64,000 nucleotides of DNA. It comes from Dicyema japonicum. Taxonomy: Eukaryota > Dicyemida > Rhombozoa > Dicyemidae. The position numbers were made by a program, and so were the translations under genes. The notes beneath the pieces were generated by a model, which was not told the DNA's origin, ran no database searches, and worked only from the letters and a program-made list of their open reading frames with translations. Position 1 is the stretch's first letter; every line of letters starts with the position of its first letter. The stretch is taken from positions 1,493,447-1,557,446 of the forward strand of contig RDEW01000008.1 in NCBI GenBank assembly GCA_011109175.1, in the 5' to 3' direction. Of the stretch, positions 33,495 through 45,175 are shown in pieces.

Positions 33495-34454
33495 TTATTT
33501 ATCTCCACCATTAACCCACTCATTCTCATAAATCTCTGCTGCCTGATTTTGACATAAAAAATTGTATTTAAATGAGTCCATTGTGGGATAGAAAAACTCA
33601 TCTATTACTTCAAGAGAGGAACCCATTATTCCATAGTTTGAATGAACTAATCCAAGAGTATGTCCTATTTCGTGAACACCACAGCCAAAGTCAGAATAAA
33701 AATCAGCCCAGTCACGTGATAAGGATAACTCTTTCAACGAAGAAGGCCAGTTTTCAGGTCCCTTAGTAAAAATAACGGCCAAATTGTCCACAGCACAACT
33801 ACAAAACTTCAATTTACCGTTTGGAATTAAACAAACGTATTTTATTGGTAATCCTCCGCTTATTTTCAGTTTCCGGTAAATTCCGTTGAATAATTCCGTA
33901 ATTTTACCATCATCCCTGTTGTCTTCAACGTGGTCTAACTTTTCTGAGTTTAACGTATAGTCCAATTCAGATTTCCATGAAAATTCTTCGTCCAGTAAAA
34001 AAAATACGTTAATATCGGCGGAAGACTCAAATTTCAACTTTGAAGACATAAAACCATGTTCTGAGAGTTGAGAATCAAAAAAACACGTTAAAAGTTCGCA
34101 AAAAAATCGTAAGCGATCCACATGATTGAAATTATTGTTTTTATCAGGCGACTTTGGGATGAAATACACAAGTCTGAATAAATATGGTTGACAATTAGAT
34201 GTTCTATACTCTATCACCAACAATATCGAGTAATCCCCTGAGGTAAGTCTGATTAAGTTGACGCCAGGTGTTAATTCAACAAAACAAGTGAAGACTGTGT
34301 TTGTTGGCCAAATTAATGAATTACCTGTTGTCTCGTTGTTAATCTAAAAAATTATAATATAATAAACATAAATAATATTAGAAATATGACATATTCCAGA
34401 AATACTGTGAATTTTATGATAAACCACACGTTGACAGTTTTCTATAAATATCAT
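33495..34454 (-). CDS. Zinc metallopeptidase with HExxHxxGxxH motif, two exons
   Basis: Exon 1 (34454-34368) encodes MIFIENCQRVVYHKIHSISG and joins, after a 24-nt GT-AG intron (34344-34367), to an 849-nt exon, giving about 311 residues. The active-site motif HEIGHTLGLVH is near residue 250, followed by YGIMGSS, which fits a zinc site with three His and a Met-turn-like segment. The upstream part (FTCFVELTPGVNLIRL) resembles the N-terminal region of the fungal/animal 'putative metallopeptidase' family around yeast YIL108W; that placement is from memory. No signal peptide is evident, so a cytosolic enzyme is likely. Open throughout with no frame correction. Shorter than the fungal relatives. Confidence 0.75.
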
Positions 34455-34649
34455 TTTATTTTTATTAATTACTTTTTTTATAACTTTATTTGTTTTAGAT
34501 ATTGTCTGAATTTGTTTTAGATATTAAAACCAAATTAACTAATTCCTTGAATTTTCAATGTGGTTCACCTTCACGTGGAGAAAATTGGATACCTGTATCA
34601 ATCTGGCAACTAAAGAACCACAATTATTCTTCTGTCAACTTTTTCAACG

Positions 34650-35675
34650 ACCTCTGGGAAGTCGAACTGGATGATGGCGGATATTGAGCGGGCGCGTAGC
34701 TTTCGTTCCCAAAGATCAGATTGACTACTCCTAATATTTGCTGGGGACATCGAACAGAACCCCGGGCCCCATAAGAACGGGAAATTCCTCAATATCATGC
34801 AATTCAACATAAACGGTCTCACACATAAATCAAATGAACTTTTTGCAATTCCAACGTCCCACAAAATTGATATTGCCATGCTACAAAAAACAAAACTATC
34901 AAGAATGTCAGTGGTTCCACACTACAAGGACTACTCAATTGTCCGCCGTGATCGACCGAATTCAAACAGAGGAGGCGGTGTTCTAATACTCATACACAAA
35001 TCTATTCCATTCTCCGATATTTCCTTTCAGACACAAGCTCTGCTTGAAGATGACGATCACATCGAACTTACTTCCGTCTTGGACAATTACTGGATGTCTC
35101 AGATCAACTCCTGTTGATCATTTACATTGGGAGTCAAAGATCCTCCAATTGGAAACCATCTGGAAATGAGAGCCCTGCAGTTCCTTTCCCAAGCCTACAG
35201 CCTAGAACAGCCCTGCCACTTTCTATGTAAACCGCAAAACAAAAGGAAAATTATTAGGACAACCAGTGACTTGTCTCGAATGTTATCATCCATCCCTTCC
35301 AGCCCCAATGATAGGAGTCGTCTGAAACAGATACACGATTTCGTTTCTACGAGAAGCATCTAAAGACTTGGAGACAATAAAATACTACAGATACCCCCTC
35401 CTCATATAGAATAATCAGAATCTTTTCTTCCGAAGGACGTCCTAGTAAACCTGGCTTGTCTACGATGTGGGCACCACCCATATCTACCAACATATGATGT
35501 CTTCTGTCCCTTTTGCAACTTCCACGTGTTGACAACAAATCACCTATTTGAATGTCATGAATTGGCACAACGTTTCTTCACAATCCCGGAACATCTGCTG
35601 CGCCCTACTTAAGCTGCTGGCCTCCTACAAGTTAGTGAGGCTGGGGTTACTTAACTAACTAACTAATTCCTTGAT
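34650..35675 (+). mobile_element. LINE-C copy with 5' and 3' ends joined by an internal deletion
   Basis: The 5' part has a 2A motif (34743-34769) and EN N-terminus: MQFNINGL, HKIDIAMLQKTKLS, YKDYSIVRRDRP, GGGVLILIHKS. At about 35095 it passes directly into the element's C-terminus: LPKDVLVNLACLRCGHHPYL, DVFCPFCNFHVLTTNHLFEC (zinc-knuckle-like), then a tail ending in CTAA repeats (35640-35670). The central EN half and the whole RT are missing. Ends match 3605-3845 and 55630-56210. Confidence 0.82.
34743..34769 (+). other. 2A-like ribosome-skipping motif (GDIEQNPGP)
   Basis: The frame reads LLLIFAGDIEQNPGP and runs straight on, without a stop, into HKNGKFLNIMQFNINGL, the endonuclease start. 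The D-I-E-x-N-P-G-P core is complete and is preceded by the usual hydrophobic stretch. From family knowledge, such motifs cause a skipped peptide bond between G and P during translation. Confidence 0.8.
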
Positions 35676-35994
35676 ACCGAGGTGTTCCAAAACTCTAACT
35701 CAAGAACAGTGATCCAGTTGACGTTGTCCGGGAAACTGAGGTCGAAAAATGGAGAGAATTCTAGGGTCACCAAATCTCACTTGCAGTGAGGCCTGTTTCC
35801 ATTTTCCTGAGAATATATGCAAGCATCTGTTTTGTGATACTGCTTCTCAAAAGGAATAACGAGGTATGTAGTTGTTGCGGAGGACTTAACTTGCGAAGTT
35901 CGATTCGCTCACTGCCAGATAATTCCAGTGGAGAAAGCTTAATTGTTTTTATAATTCATAAGAATATGTTGGACATAACAACAGTGAAAAGAGA

Positions 35995-36640
35995 GGCCCA
36001 GTCATCTGAATAAACATGGAAAAGAGTGAGGAAGTTAGACTAAAAAATTGGGAAGACATTAAACGGAGTAAAACTTTAGAAAAATGACACTAAAGAAAAT
36101 ACAGTCCAAGTGGATGAATAGTCCCCATATATCATTCAAGACAAAATTGCTGCTTTACAACGAGTTTGTCATTCCTGTGCTTCTTTACTATTCTGGAACA
36201 TGAGCGTGATTCAGTCACACTGGGAAAAAATAAACTCCCACAACAGAAATCAACTACGGTCGCCAATGAAAATCAGGATTCCAAATAAGATTTGTCACAA
36301 AAAGCCGTACAAAATAAGCAATTCACAGTCGATCGAATTAACGGTCAAAAGGGAGAGGTGGAAGTTATTTGGACATATTCTAAAGATGGATCGAGCAGTT
36401 CCGAAAAACAATGTTATGGAACCTTATTTCCAGAGTAGTAGTAGATACCGCGAACGTCCTCGCTACTCTCTTCTTATTGGAATTTATGAATATTTTGGGA
36501 CTGTATGGAAGAAACTCAAAAATGGAGACAAACTTGACTTCTTTTAAAAAATCGCCTTCTCAAGGAGAGCGTGGAGGAACCTAACATTGTAGATTATCCA
36601 CGGTGTTGCAGAAGCGACGAGGAGATAACTTTCTTTTATT
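35995..36640 (+). pseudogene. LINE-B 3'-terminal fragment
   Basis: The frame gives TLKKIQSKWMNSPHISFKTK, LLLYNEFVIPVLLYYSGT and, after a shift, WKLFGHILKMDRAVPKN with MEPYFQSSSRYRERPR. These match the C-terminal region of the copy at 52211-53375 (KPLLLYNTGTWACS; RWRLFGDIFRLD). 5' truncated. Confidence 0.7.
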
Positions 36641-37568
36641 TTCGTTTAACAAAATAATAATAAAAATAATAATAAGTTTTGTTTGCTTTAATTTAGTATT
36701 TTATTAAATGTTAATTCACGAACTTAATATTCAAAAATATTATTCAGATCTTTCCAAAATTGAGGAACAAATTATACTGATTTCATCAAACCCTACCTGC
36801 CGTTTTCCAAAGCCCGACATTGTTTTCCTGATGGCGAAAGACTAGGACGAGGATCAGCATAAGTGAGAAAAATGTCATTTTCGGTTTCCTATGTAGGGAT
36901 ATCGGCCATGAATAAAAATGAGATAAATGAGATAAAAGGGATCCTGGGGAACATCATTAGGAAGAGCCGAAAAAAAAATTTTGATTGTCTGATGCGAACC
37001 CTTCCAATTGTTAAGGAGATTACTAACCAGAGTTTAATCTTTCCAACGATTCTGTTTGAAAAATTTTCCAGGTATGAATCTTATTTGACACCTAGTAGAA
37101 AGCCTTGAAGAAACAGCCTGCGGGAAAATCCATAACACATAAAGTTAGTTAAAGCTGATAGGTGGGTCGAAGTAGACCTATCAAAAATATGAATACTCTG
37201 GGTTCCGCTTGTGCCATACTCTTCACCATCCTTCTACCAATTTGCTCTATGTAACTTTCCTCCTCGCACGTCTCCGCCGTTCATCGAGGCATGAAGTCTC
37301 TGTTTAGTATTTGAACCGAGTCCTCTATGCATGAGGTCTCTGTTTAGTGTTTGAAGCGAGTCATCTTACGTTGAAAGTTGCACTTGTAAAAAAGGTAGAA
37401 TAAACGACTGAGAGTACGATAAAGACATTATTAGAGAGGTGTCTACCATTAAACCAACTGGTCGAAAATAATTTATAATTAAAAATTTAATTATAATTTT
37501 ATCAATAAATAATTTTTAATGGTGAACCAAATAAATAATAAATTTATTTATATTTAAAAAAATGAAAA
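36641..37568. other. Unassigned; two short exon-like frames
   Basis: 36708-36845 starts MLIHELNIQKYYSDLSKIEE and ends at a stop; 36863-37108 reads MNKNEINEIKGILGNIIRKS and onward. Both are helical and charged and could be exons of one small gene, but no splice joining keeps frame convincingly. A near-direct repeat (catgaggtctctgtttagt) occurs twice at about 37288 and 37330. No family recognised. Confidence 0.25.
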
Positions 37569-39101
37569 ATGAATATATTCTCTGTTATTTTAACGATATT
37601 TGGTGTCAAACGCTTCATTCATTTTGATAATTCCATAACTCATAAAGTAAATAAAGATGAACCGTTAATACTCACTGATTACTTGAATAATGGTCAGATC
37701 GATCTTGCAAGGGAATTAAGTAGAGTTGAACCATTTCTCGATCGCATCGAAAGTTATTCCGGATTCTTTCGAGTCAGCGATGACTGCGTTAGAAACATGT
37801 TCTTTTGGTATTTTCCAGCAGAAGTATTGTTTTTATTATTTTTTAGAATGGAAATACTTCTGCTCCCCTTTTAGTGTGGCTACAAGGTGGTCCCGGAGCA
37901 TCTTCATTTTATGGTCTTCTGGTTGAAAACGGTCCGTATGCTTTAGACTCTGATGAAAATTGTAAAATGTTGAAGTTATGGCAGTGGTTTTGAGATCTTT
38001 AACATGGACGCGGGATTACAATGTTATATTTATAGACAATCCTGTATTACCCAGTAATATTACATTAAGGTTGGTACAGGATTTAGTTTCTCTGAAGAAA
38101 AGTGTTATTTAACCAACGAGGATCAGGTCGGTTTTTACTTGTCACTGTAACTAAATCATTATATTATAGATTAATGCAACAATTTTATCAATTATTTCCA
38201 TTTTTGCGATCAAACGATCTTTACATTACCGGAGAGTCATATGCCGGAAAATATGTTCCTACAATGGTTTATGCAATCCACAAATACAATCAGAATAATC
38301 CAACCCCAATAAATTTAGTAGGAATGGCCATTGGAGATGGAATATGTGATCCATACACTGTTGGGGATTTTAATAAATTTAAGATGCTTAACCTTGGGAC
38401 TTATTTGAATAGAATTGGACTCATTTTTGACAATCAAATTGTCCACTTTGACAAATTATACCATTTAGCTCAAGAAAATATAGATTCTGGGAATTTTTAT
38501 CAGGCAAGTGAAGTAATTTTTAGTAATAATTTAAGTATAAAGACCAAATATTTAAACTTTTTCACACAATGACTGGTCTTGACAATATTTATGACTATTA
38601 TGCAGACGATGTTATCTATAATTTTAAATTTAGGATGTTCCAATGGAACCTCTGACAAAATTTGTTAATAATATTTCTCAAAAAGTTCATGCTGGTAATT
38701 TAACTTTCGAAATGACATCGTCTTCAGTTTTTGATGCCCTTTACCCAGACAGGGCAATGTCAATGGCTCCAACTGTCAAGAAAATTATTAATGCTGGATA
38801 TAAGGTATTTCATATCTTTATATTGTAGAGTCTCTTCTATTCAGGACAATTCGATGTAATAGATCCTTATCCATCAACATCCGCATTTTTGAAAAGTCTT
38901 GATTGGAATGGAAAAGAAAATTTTACAAATGCACCTCAGATAGTGTGGTACTCGACAAATGGACACAAAAGAGTAAATGGCTATTATAGATCGGCTGGAA
39001 ATGTTATGCAGTTAATCGTAAGGAATTCTGGGCATATGGTCCCCATGGATCAACCTGAAGCGGGTCTAGAAATGCTCAGATTATTTATTTACGACTTTTA
39101 A
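37569..39101 (+). CDS. CPVL: Serine carboxypeptidase of the CPVL type (S10 family), seven exons
   Basis: Secretory or lysosomal exopeptidase removing C-terminal residues. Hydrophobic leader at the start (MNIFSVILTIFGV). Conserved blocks: ESYSGFFRVSDD, MFFWYFPAENGNTSAPLLVW, LQGGPGASSFYGLLVENGPY (oxyanion region), FIDNPVGTGFSF, TGESYAGKYVP (catalytic Ser), GMAIGDGICDP, YSGQFDVIDPYPSTSAF (catalytic Asp) and NSGHMVPMDQPEAG (catalytic His). All three catalytic residues are present. Introns: 37824-37846, 37962-37984, 38044-38069, 38147-38169, 38611-38633, 38805-38828 (23-26 nt, GT-AG). One base is needed in a T5 run near 38563 to keep frame. Length and block order match vitellogenic-like carboxypeptidases. 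Confidence 0.9.
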
Positions 39102-39259
39102 CCTAACGTGGATTTTCTTTCCTAATCAATATTAGAATATTTTTGAGAATAATTAATGTTATCATTGTTGTTATCGAATATGCTAGATAAAAATTTCGAG
39201 TATGTTAGATAAAAATTTAGATTTTTAAAGTTGTAAAAATCTGACAATTCTTTAAGAAA

Positions 39260-40090
39260 TTAACTCCGAGCCAATTTGTTGGATGATGCTGACTGAAATT
39301 GATGGGAATGCTCTGGAAGAACTATCGCATCATTCTAGGAGCCTTTATGACAGTCAAGTTTAGCATGGGGTAACAAGGGAATCTCCCGGAGCACCATCTG
39401 CATGACAGCGGATGTAGTCCTTTCCTTCAACCATCCCACCGCATCGGCATCTGTGTTCCAAGCAGACATTGAGACCTAGGCGAAGAACAACTCCAACACG
39501 GTTAGTATCGTCATTAATCAGAGTACCAATGCGCGTACCGAGCCAGGACCCGAACTTTTAGTAAACAACTCGTTTAGACATCTGCGGCGATGGGCGTCTG
39601 CGGACCTTCCAAGCTCTTTTAGTGCCTTTTCCTTTTTGAAGATAAATTTCTTGAGAACATTTAGTCCGCTTGTTTTCCACTGTTGCACAACCTTGTAAAG
39701 CGCAGGCATATTGTCGTCACATAATAACAGTATTGCGCTCGGACTCTTAAGAAGGAAGCTTTCCATTAAACGTTGAACAGTGGAAGGTCGAGGATAAACC
39801 CTTGCAGGAATATACTCCCCAGCTCTACTGAATTAGACAAGTTGCATCCATGTCTCACATAGGAGTTCCTTCCAACTCATCAACTTCAGTGAAATCCTCT
39901 TCAAGGATAACTGGAAGAGCAGAGCTTCATGACTCACGTTTCCAAATACCTTCTAGATGTCCAGACATATGACATTCAGAAGACACCTGGAATTTTCGGC
40001 TTGGCTTTTTTAAACTGAGGTGGAACAAGAAATCACACCATGAACGTGATTGTTTCTCCTTAAGAAGCCCTTCTCTTCTATTAGGTTTAA
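39260..40090 (-). pseudogene. Mosaic of retroelement fragments (LINE-R C-terminal region plus an RT motif A)
   Basis: 39840-39260 reads CRRCLNELFTKSSGPG-like sequence, then VVLRLGLNVCLEHRCRCGGM, the LINE-R Cys/His box, almost identical to the one at 19345-19400. Upstream, 40080-39845 carries ENSRCLLNVICLDI and VFGNVSHEALLFQL, which looks like an RT motif A from a different LINE group. Broken frames throughout. Confidence 0.55.
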
Positions 40091-40192
40091 AATTATCACG
40101 TGATCCCAGAAGAACAAAATAATGTCAAAAGTTAATTTTTGAATAAAAAATCAAAACAAAGTTTATAGTATAAATTAAAAAATATCAAGTGT

Positions 40193-43100
40193 CTATTTAC
40201 AAGGAGGCCACAACATCTTAACTTCAGAATGCAACGAAGAAGGGATGTATTCGAGATATTCATCAAGCAAATCTAAAATTGAATCAAAAGCACACATTTT
40301 GGCCTTTCATTCCACACAGCCGTCAGTTTCCTAACATTATCAATCTTGGCAGTGCAAAACGCGGAAATGAGATTATGTGCTTTCCTTTGAAGACTAGCAA
40401 CAATGAGAAACAAAAAATACGAGGAATAAGTAGCGGTTAACATTGACGAATTCCCAAGCAGAGAAGCACGGTATTTTGCCAGTTGTGGACAAACGGATCC
40501 CTCAAGGAAGAAACGAGCAAAGTAACAAATACTAGGCAGAGAATTTGGGAACACAGTTTCGACGACTCCCAAAGGCCAAGACAGAGACCCTTAAAATTAA
40601 CAAGGAAACTACCAAATGTGCATTCTCTATGACACAGAACGTCTCCATTGAATAATCTAGGAGGGGGATCATCTCTGACTGATGAGAAAGTGCAAAACGA
40701 CGGAATACAATGAGGGACAAAGTTAATATTGACGGAACAAACGCCTTGAAAGTTATAGATGTACTAACCTTTCATATATAGCTTTCCAGTATCTTCAACA
40801 GACATGAAGAGCACATAAAGCGGTTTTTCTGAGAAAACAGAAGATCCGGGATGAATAAAAAGTTCTTGGTTAACCAAGGACACTAAAATAAAATATACAT
40901 AGAAACCTCATAAAAATGATCAGATTGTGTGTTTTTATCACAATTCTCAATTTTGTGAGAATTTCTATAAATTTTCTTAGCTAAGTGATCTGGAAAACAT
41001 GAGATAAGCAGTTGGGTCAACAAGTCAATCTGCTCACAGTTGATAGGCTCAAGTTTGTCTGTTTTCACGGAAACTCCAGTGATGGAAGAATTTGCTAGAA
41101 TTATTAAATTAAAAACCAATTTCAGTCAACTGTTTCCGTAATTTAAGGGCTTCAAGAACAGCTTTATTACGAAATCCGTATTTTAGGCAAATATCTGAGA
41201 GATCATTCGGTGATTTACTGACATCACATATTAGTTGCATGCCCTTGATCAATAACATCATATCTCCGAATAACTTTGAAGAAATCTCTGAGCCAATCAG
41301 TTCTTTTCGAACTTCCAACATCAACTTAGGAATTCCTTGAGAAACCGAAGCCGCGGTTTCGGGTGAGAGAATAAATTCGGGGACGGAGGAAGCCGAGACA
41401 AAAGCTATAGCATGCTCCAGAATTCCGTTTTTACTTGCGTGGACAATAAGCTTGCCCAATCGAGGATGCACAGGAAACAAAGTCATTGCAGATCCAAGGT
41501 TTGTGATCTTGGTCTCTTGTCCTTCTTTCTTGAGAGCCCCGAGGGACAATAAAAGGCTTTCAGCGGACTTGATGGCATCAAAATCAGGTTGCGAGGGGTA
41601 CGCAAACGTCTGGAGGTTGGATACATTCATTTTCTTTAAATAAAAAACGCAATTACTTTTAAAAGAAGAACAACCTCTTCGATGGGGACGGTCATGATTT
41701 CCGGTTCAGAAAAACGCGGAAAGTCGGCAAATACTGCAGAGGAATACAGTCTATAGCAGTGACCCTGAGCAACTCGTCCAGCACGACCAGCCCTCTGTTG
41801 AGCTGAGGCCTGAGATATCCAGTCCACAATAAAAGTACTGATCCCTGACTTTTTATCCACAAGTCGTTTCTTCTCCTTTCCGCAATCAACGACATATCTC
41901 ACGTTTGGAATAGTCAATGACGTCTCAGCCACGTTGGTGGTTACAATGCATACACGTGTCCCCTCTGGAGGCTGCAGGAATATTTTCCTTTGCTCAATTT
42001 TAGGAAGCATTGAATAAAACGGCAGAACATAGAGGGATTCTGCAGAATCTTCGTTTTCATATGAAGAAGAACTGTCGTTCTCCTGTATTTTCAGATCGTC
42101 CATCAAAAATTTGGGATTCTAGTTTGATGGATAAACCGAACTTTGGTAGACTGACATTGCCTTTTCCTTGTTTGAAATTTTTCCTGGCTTCTTTTAGACT
42201 GTCGAAAAAGTTACGTTCTTTATTTTTTTCTAAAATTATCACTAAAATCAACTTTCCGTGTTGTCGGGGTTAAATTGAAATCTCCTTCTCAATTTTGAGC
42301 AGAGTTTGTTTACTTCGTCCCTCCCAGTCACAAAAACGAGGATTGTCCCCATTGGTAGTCGACTGTGGATCTGGCATACTTTCTTGTAGGCAGCTTCTAG
42401 GTAGTCGACTGGAGTCCTTTTTAAAAATCTGCTCGTAATTTCATATTGTCGACTTTTAATCTGAAGTAAACAATTTATATACTTCGATAATTGGCGGTGA
42501 AACTGGAAACAAATTAGTGTTGTTAGCGAATTGATCAACATTCATAGTCGCAGACATAATTATTAATTTCAGAGGGTTACAGCTCTAAAAAATAAGCACA
42601 AGTTTTAAAAATATTTAAATAATTATGTATATATTAAAAATAATTGTATTTAACTTGGCTGACTAAGCGCATATTAAAGCTGATTTAGCGCTTTTCCATA
42701 GAAATCGTAAGATAGAATTCGCTCTCAATCACGAGAGTTGTTTACTAATTTGTAGCACTGAAAATTGTTGACTAACAGACTAACATATATTAATTAAGCA
42801 TTAGTATGTAATAGCCATAGAATGCAAGTGTACCCTAAATATAGAAAAACAAAGCAATGGAGCCATTGTTTCATTCAGACTCTCCAAAAATTAGGTTTAT
42901 AAAGTAAGCATTTAAAATAATATAATTAGTCAACAAACAACAAAAGAATATTAAAATAGTAATAAAAAATAAAAACCTTGTTTCTAAATGTTACTATCAT
43001 TGATAGAAATCCAATGAGAATATCACTGTTGATGCTTCTTTCATGAGCCTCGTCGATTATTATGGCAGAATAGTCACTTAGTAACAAATCCTAGCAATTA

Positions 43101-44108
43101 TTTGAAATACAACATTTTCAAGCTCTCTGATTAAAACTCCGTCAGTTACAAACTTTACACGTGTCTTTTCTGTGACATTTCCTTCATATCGGATTTTATA
43201 AGACACAATTCTACATTAACTCAAATATCGACTCGTTTGATAGATTCATCTCATAAGCGACTCTCTCAGCCAAGGTAATAGCCGCCACTCTTCGGGGTTC
43301 CGTGATCACAATGGACTTGTCCCTTAAATTTTAACAAATAAAAACTTTGCATATCCAGCTTCATACAAAAACTGAGGGATTTGAGTGCTTTTCCCAGATC
43401 CAGTTTCACCACAGATAATGACGACGTCATTAGCAGAAATACAGCCCATAATCGAAGACTCCTCTGACAATATTGGGAGGTTGAATCGATCTTCCTGAAC
43501 TTTGGGGTCTCTTTCCAGCAATACGAGCCGTTCGTTGTCCCTGGGTATCCTAGTCAGTTTAGGCCTCTCAGTATTCGTAGGAATAATAGGAATCGGAAGC
43601 TCAGATGGATTTATGATTAAGGGATTGTTAACACTCTTCTGAGGAAGTTCAATGTCAGAGTCCGAAGAAAAGTCAGATGTATTTGGGGAATTTAAATCTG
43701 AGTCCTCATTTACTTCCTTTTTATTTAAACGTGATCTAAAATATAATTAAAAAATATTTTATTTAGAATTCAAAAATAAAATGTACATTTGAACTTTGTC
43801 GAAGTGGGGATTCTTCAAAGTATTCACTATGACGTCATCTTTTACAGTCTGATTGTCCATTGTGCTTAAATTAAGAGGATTTAATACTTTGAACATCTTG
43901 CGTTTGTCAAAGTAACAGAAGAAAGTAGCATTTTCGATAGTTCTGACGGTGCCTTTACTTGACTCAGAGAATTTAGTAACTCCTTTCTTCGTTCCTTTTT
44001 ATCTCGACGTGAAATAATATCCAAAAGACGTTTTCTCTCCTTTTTTGTTAATTTCTTTGATTTTTCTGATTTTTTTACATTCACATTTGCACATTTTACT
44101 TTTGCCAT
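40193..44108 (-). CDS. DHX37: DEAH-box RNA helicase DHX37 (yeast Dhr1/Ecm16 orthologue)
   Basis: ATP-dependent RNA helicase of the small-subunit processome, which displaces U3 snoRNA during 18S rRNA maturation. The N-terminus has a basic [20 protein letters not shown] and [17 protein letters not shown], matching DHX37 specifically. Helicase motifs: [20 protein letters not shown] (I), TEPRRVAA (Ia), IIDEAHERS (II), LIIMSATM (III), [20 protein letters not shown] (IV-V) and [15 protein letters not shown] (VI). C-terminal DHX37 region: [20 protein letters not shown] and [20 protein letters not shown], ending MLWPPCK. Introns seen include 42482-42461 (22 nt), 40295-40273 (23 nt) and one exceptional 392-nt intron (42976-42585). 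Several other exon joins were not resolved to the base. The start is the ATG before the basic region. Confidence 0.9.
42585..42976 (-). other. Unusually long (392 nt) intron of DHX37
   Basis: Upstream exon ends ...VTFRNK; downstream exon starts [16 protein letters not shown] donor at 42976 and a 'ttttttag' acceptor ending at 42585. It is roughly 17 times the size of other introns in the window. It contains a loose direct repeat (gcgctaaatcagc / gcgcttagtcagc on the minus strand) but no recognised repeat or RNA. Confidence 0.75.
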
Positions 44109-44269
44109 TCCAACACGTGATAATTTTTTAATTTAATTTTAAATTATTTTAATAATTAATTTATTATTAATTATTTTAATATTAAGCGTCAGTTTATAAG
44201 TTTTAATATTATTGGATAAAATTAACTTCCCCTATAAATCTATAATGATGTCCATCCATCAAAAGTTCA

Positions 44270-44455
44270 GTTCCGCTTCAGAATAGAGGTGAAGAATTAT
44301 GTCCGTCCTCTTCCATTTTCATCACATGTCCTACCGTCGTGGAAATCACTTCATTCTTAGGCGGAAGAGTTTTCATAGTGATAATCTTAACCATTATATT
44401 TGGTCAAGGAGAAGGTAGGAAAATCCCTTTCAAAAACTGAGTCGTGCCAGAATGA
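44270..44455 (+). mobile_element. LINE-A 5'-region fragment
   Basis: 'gtccgtcctcttccatttt', 'cctaccgtcgtgga', 'ggcggaagagtttt' and 'atttggtcaaggaga' align in order with the minus-strand LINE-A 5' region of copy 1 (complement of about 3415-3240). It lies in plus orientation, inverted relative to the RT piece that follows. Confidence 0.75.
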
Positions 44456-45175
44456 TGAGAATTGACCTTCGTTTGAGAAACGCGCCGATGAGAAAGGAAG
44501 CCCAAGAGATCCATTACTGTCATGTCAAGCCTCGGTGGTCCAGATAAAGCAAAGAGATCCCGAACTTCTACAGCGAGCATCAGAGCATCGTTGCTCCTAT
44601 GGGAAGGTATGTCACTCATAAAACGGTTGAAGAGAATGGGTGACAGTGGAGATCCTGTGGGACCCCATTCGACAAAAATTTGGTGACAGGAAATGTTGAA
44701 TGTGAAATTACTCTTCCTCTTCGTCCGTTGAAAAAGTTTGCAAGCTAAATTTTTAGGTTGTTCGGAATGTTAGAGCCATAAATCTTCATAGTGAGCAGTT
44801 TCCTCGGAATCGAGTCAAAAGCTTTCTGCATGTGAATGGGACACATAAGGGTCTTTTGATGCCGAGGTTTGCATTGTAGACCCCTTGATGAATTTCGTTA
44901 AGCATGTAAGGTGAGTAGTTGTAGAGCGGCCCTTCTTAAAACCATGTTGGAAGGATACGTCCGGGAGGTAAGGTTTAATCTGATCGAGATGAGTTTTCCA
45001 GAATTTTTGAAGAGGCACATAGAAGAGATTTAGGTCTGTTAGAGGCCGATGAGTCTACGGCCGTCCTGGTTTTAAGATTGGTCGTATATCGGATAATTTC
45101 CATAGGGTAGGAGTGGAGTTCCTGCTGATGGAGAGGTTGAAAATTCGGGTGAGGGCCATGATAGCAAAAGGTAAT
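44456..45175 (-). pseudogene. LINE-A reverse transcriptase fragment
   Basis: Minus-strand frames: LPFAIMALTRIFNLSI, LWKLSDIRPILKPGRP, DVSFQHGFKKGRSTTTHLTC, a degraded motif A (HSHAESF), NGRRGRVISHSTFPVTK-like sequence, PILFNRFMSDIPS, then a tail without YADD. It is 5' truncated and starts directly at the MBTPS2 stop region. Frameshifted. Confidence 0.75.

Noticed and set aside
42585-42976. snRNA or spliced-leader RNA gene in the DHX37 intron (minus-strand 'aatttttgg' resembles an Sm site)
   Set aside because: Only a nine-base match; no flanking stems, snRNA signature or spliced-leader donor context could be recognised.
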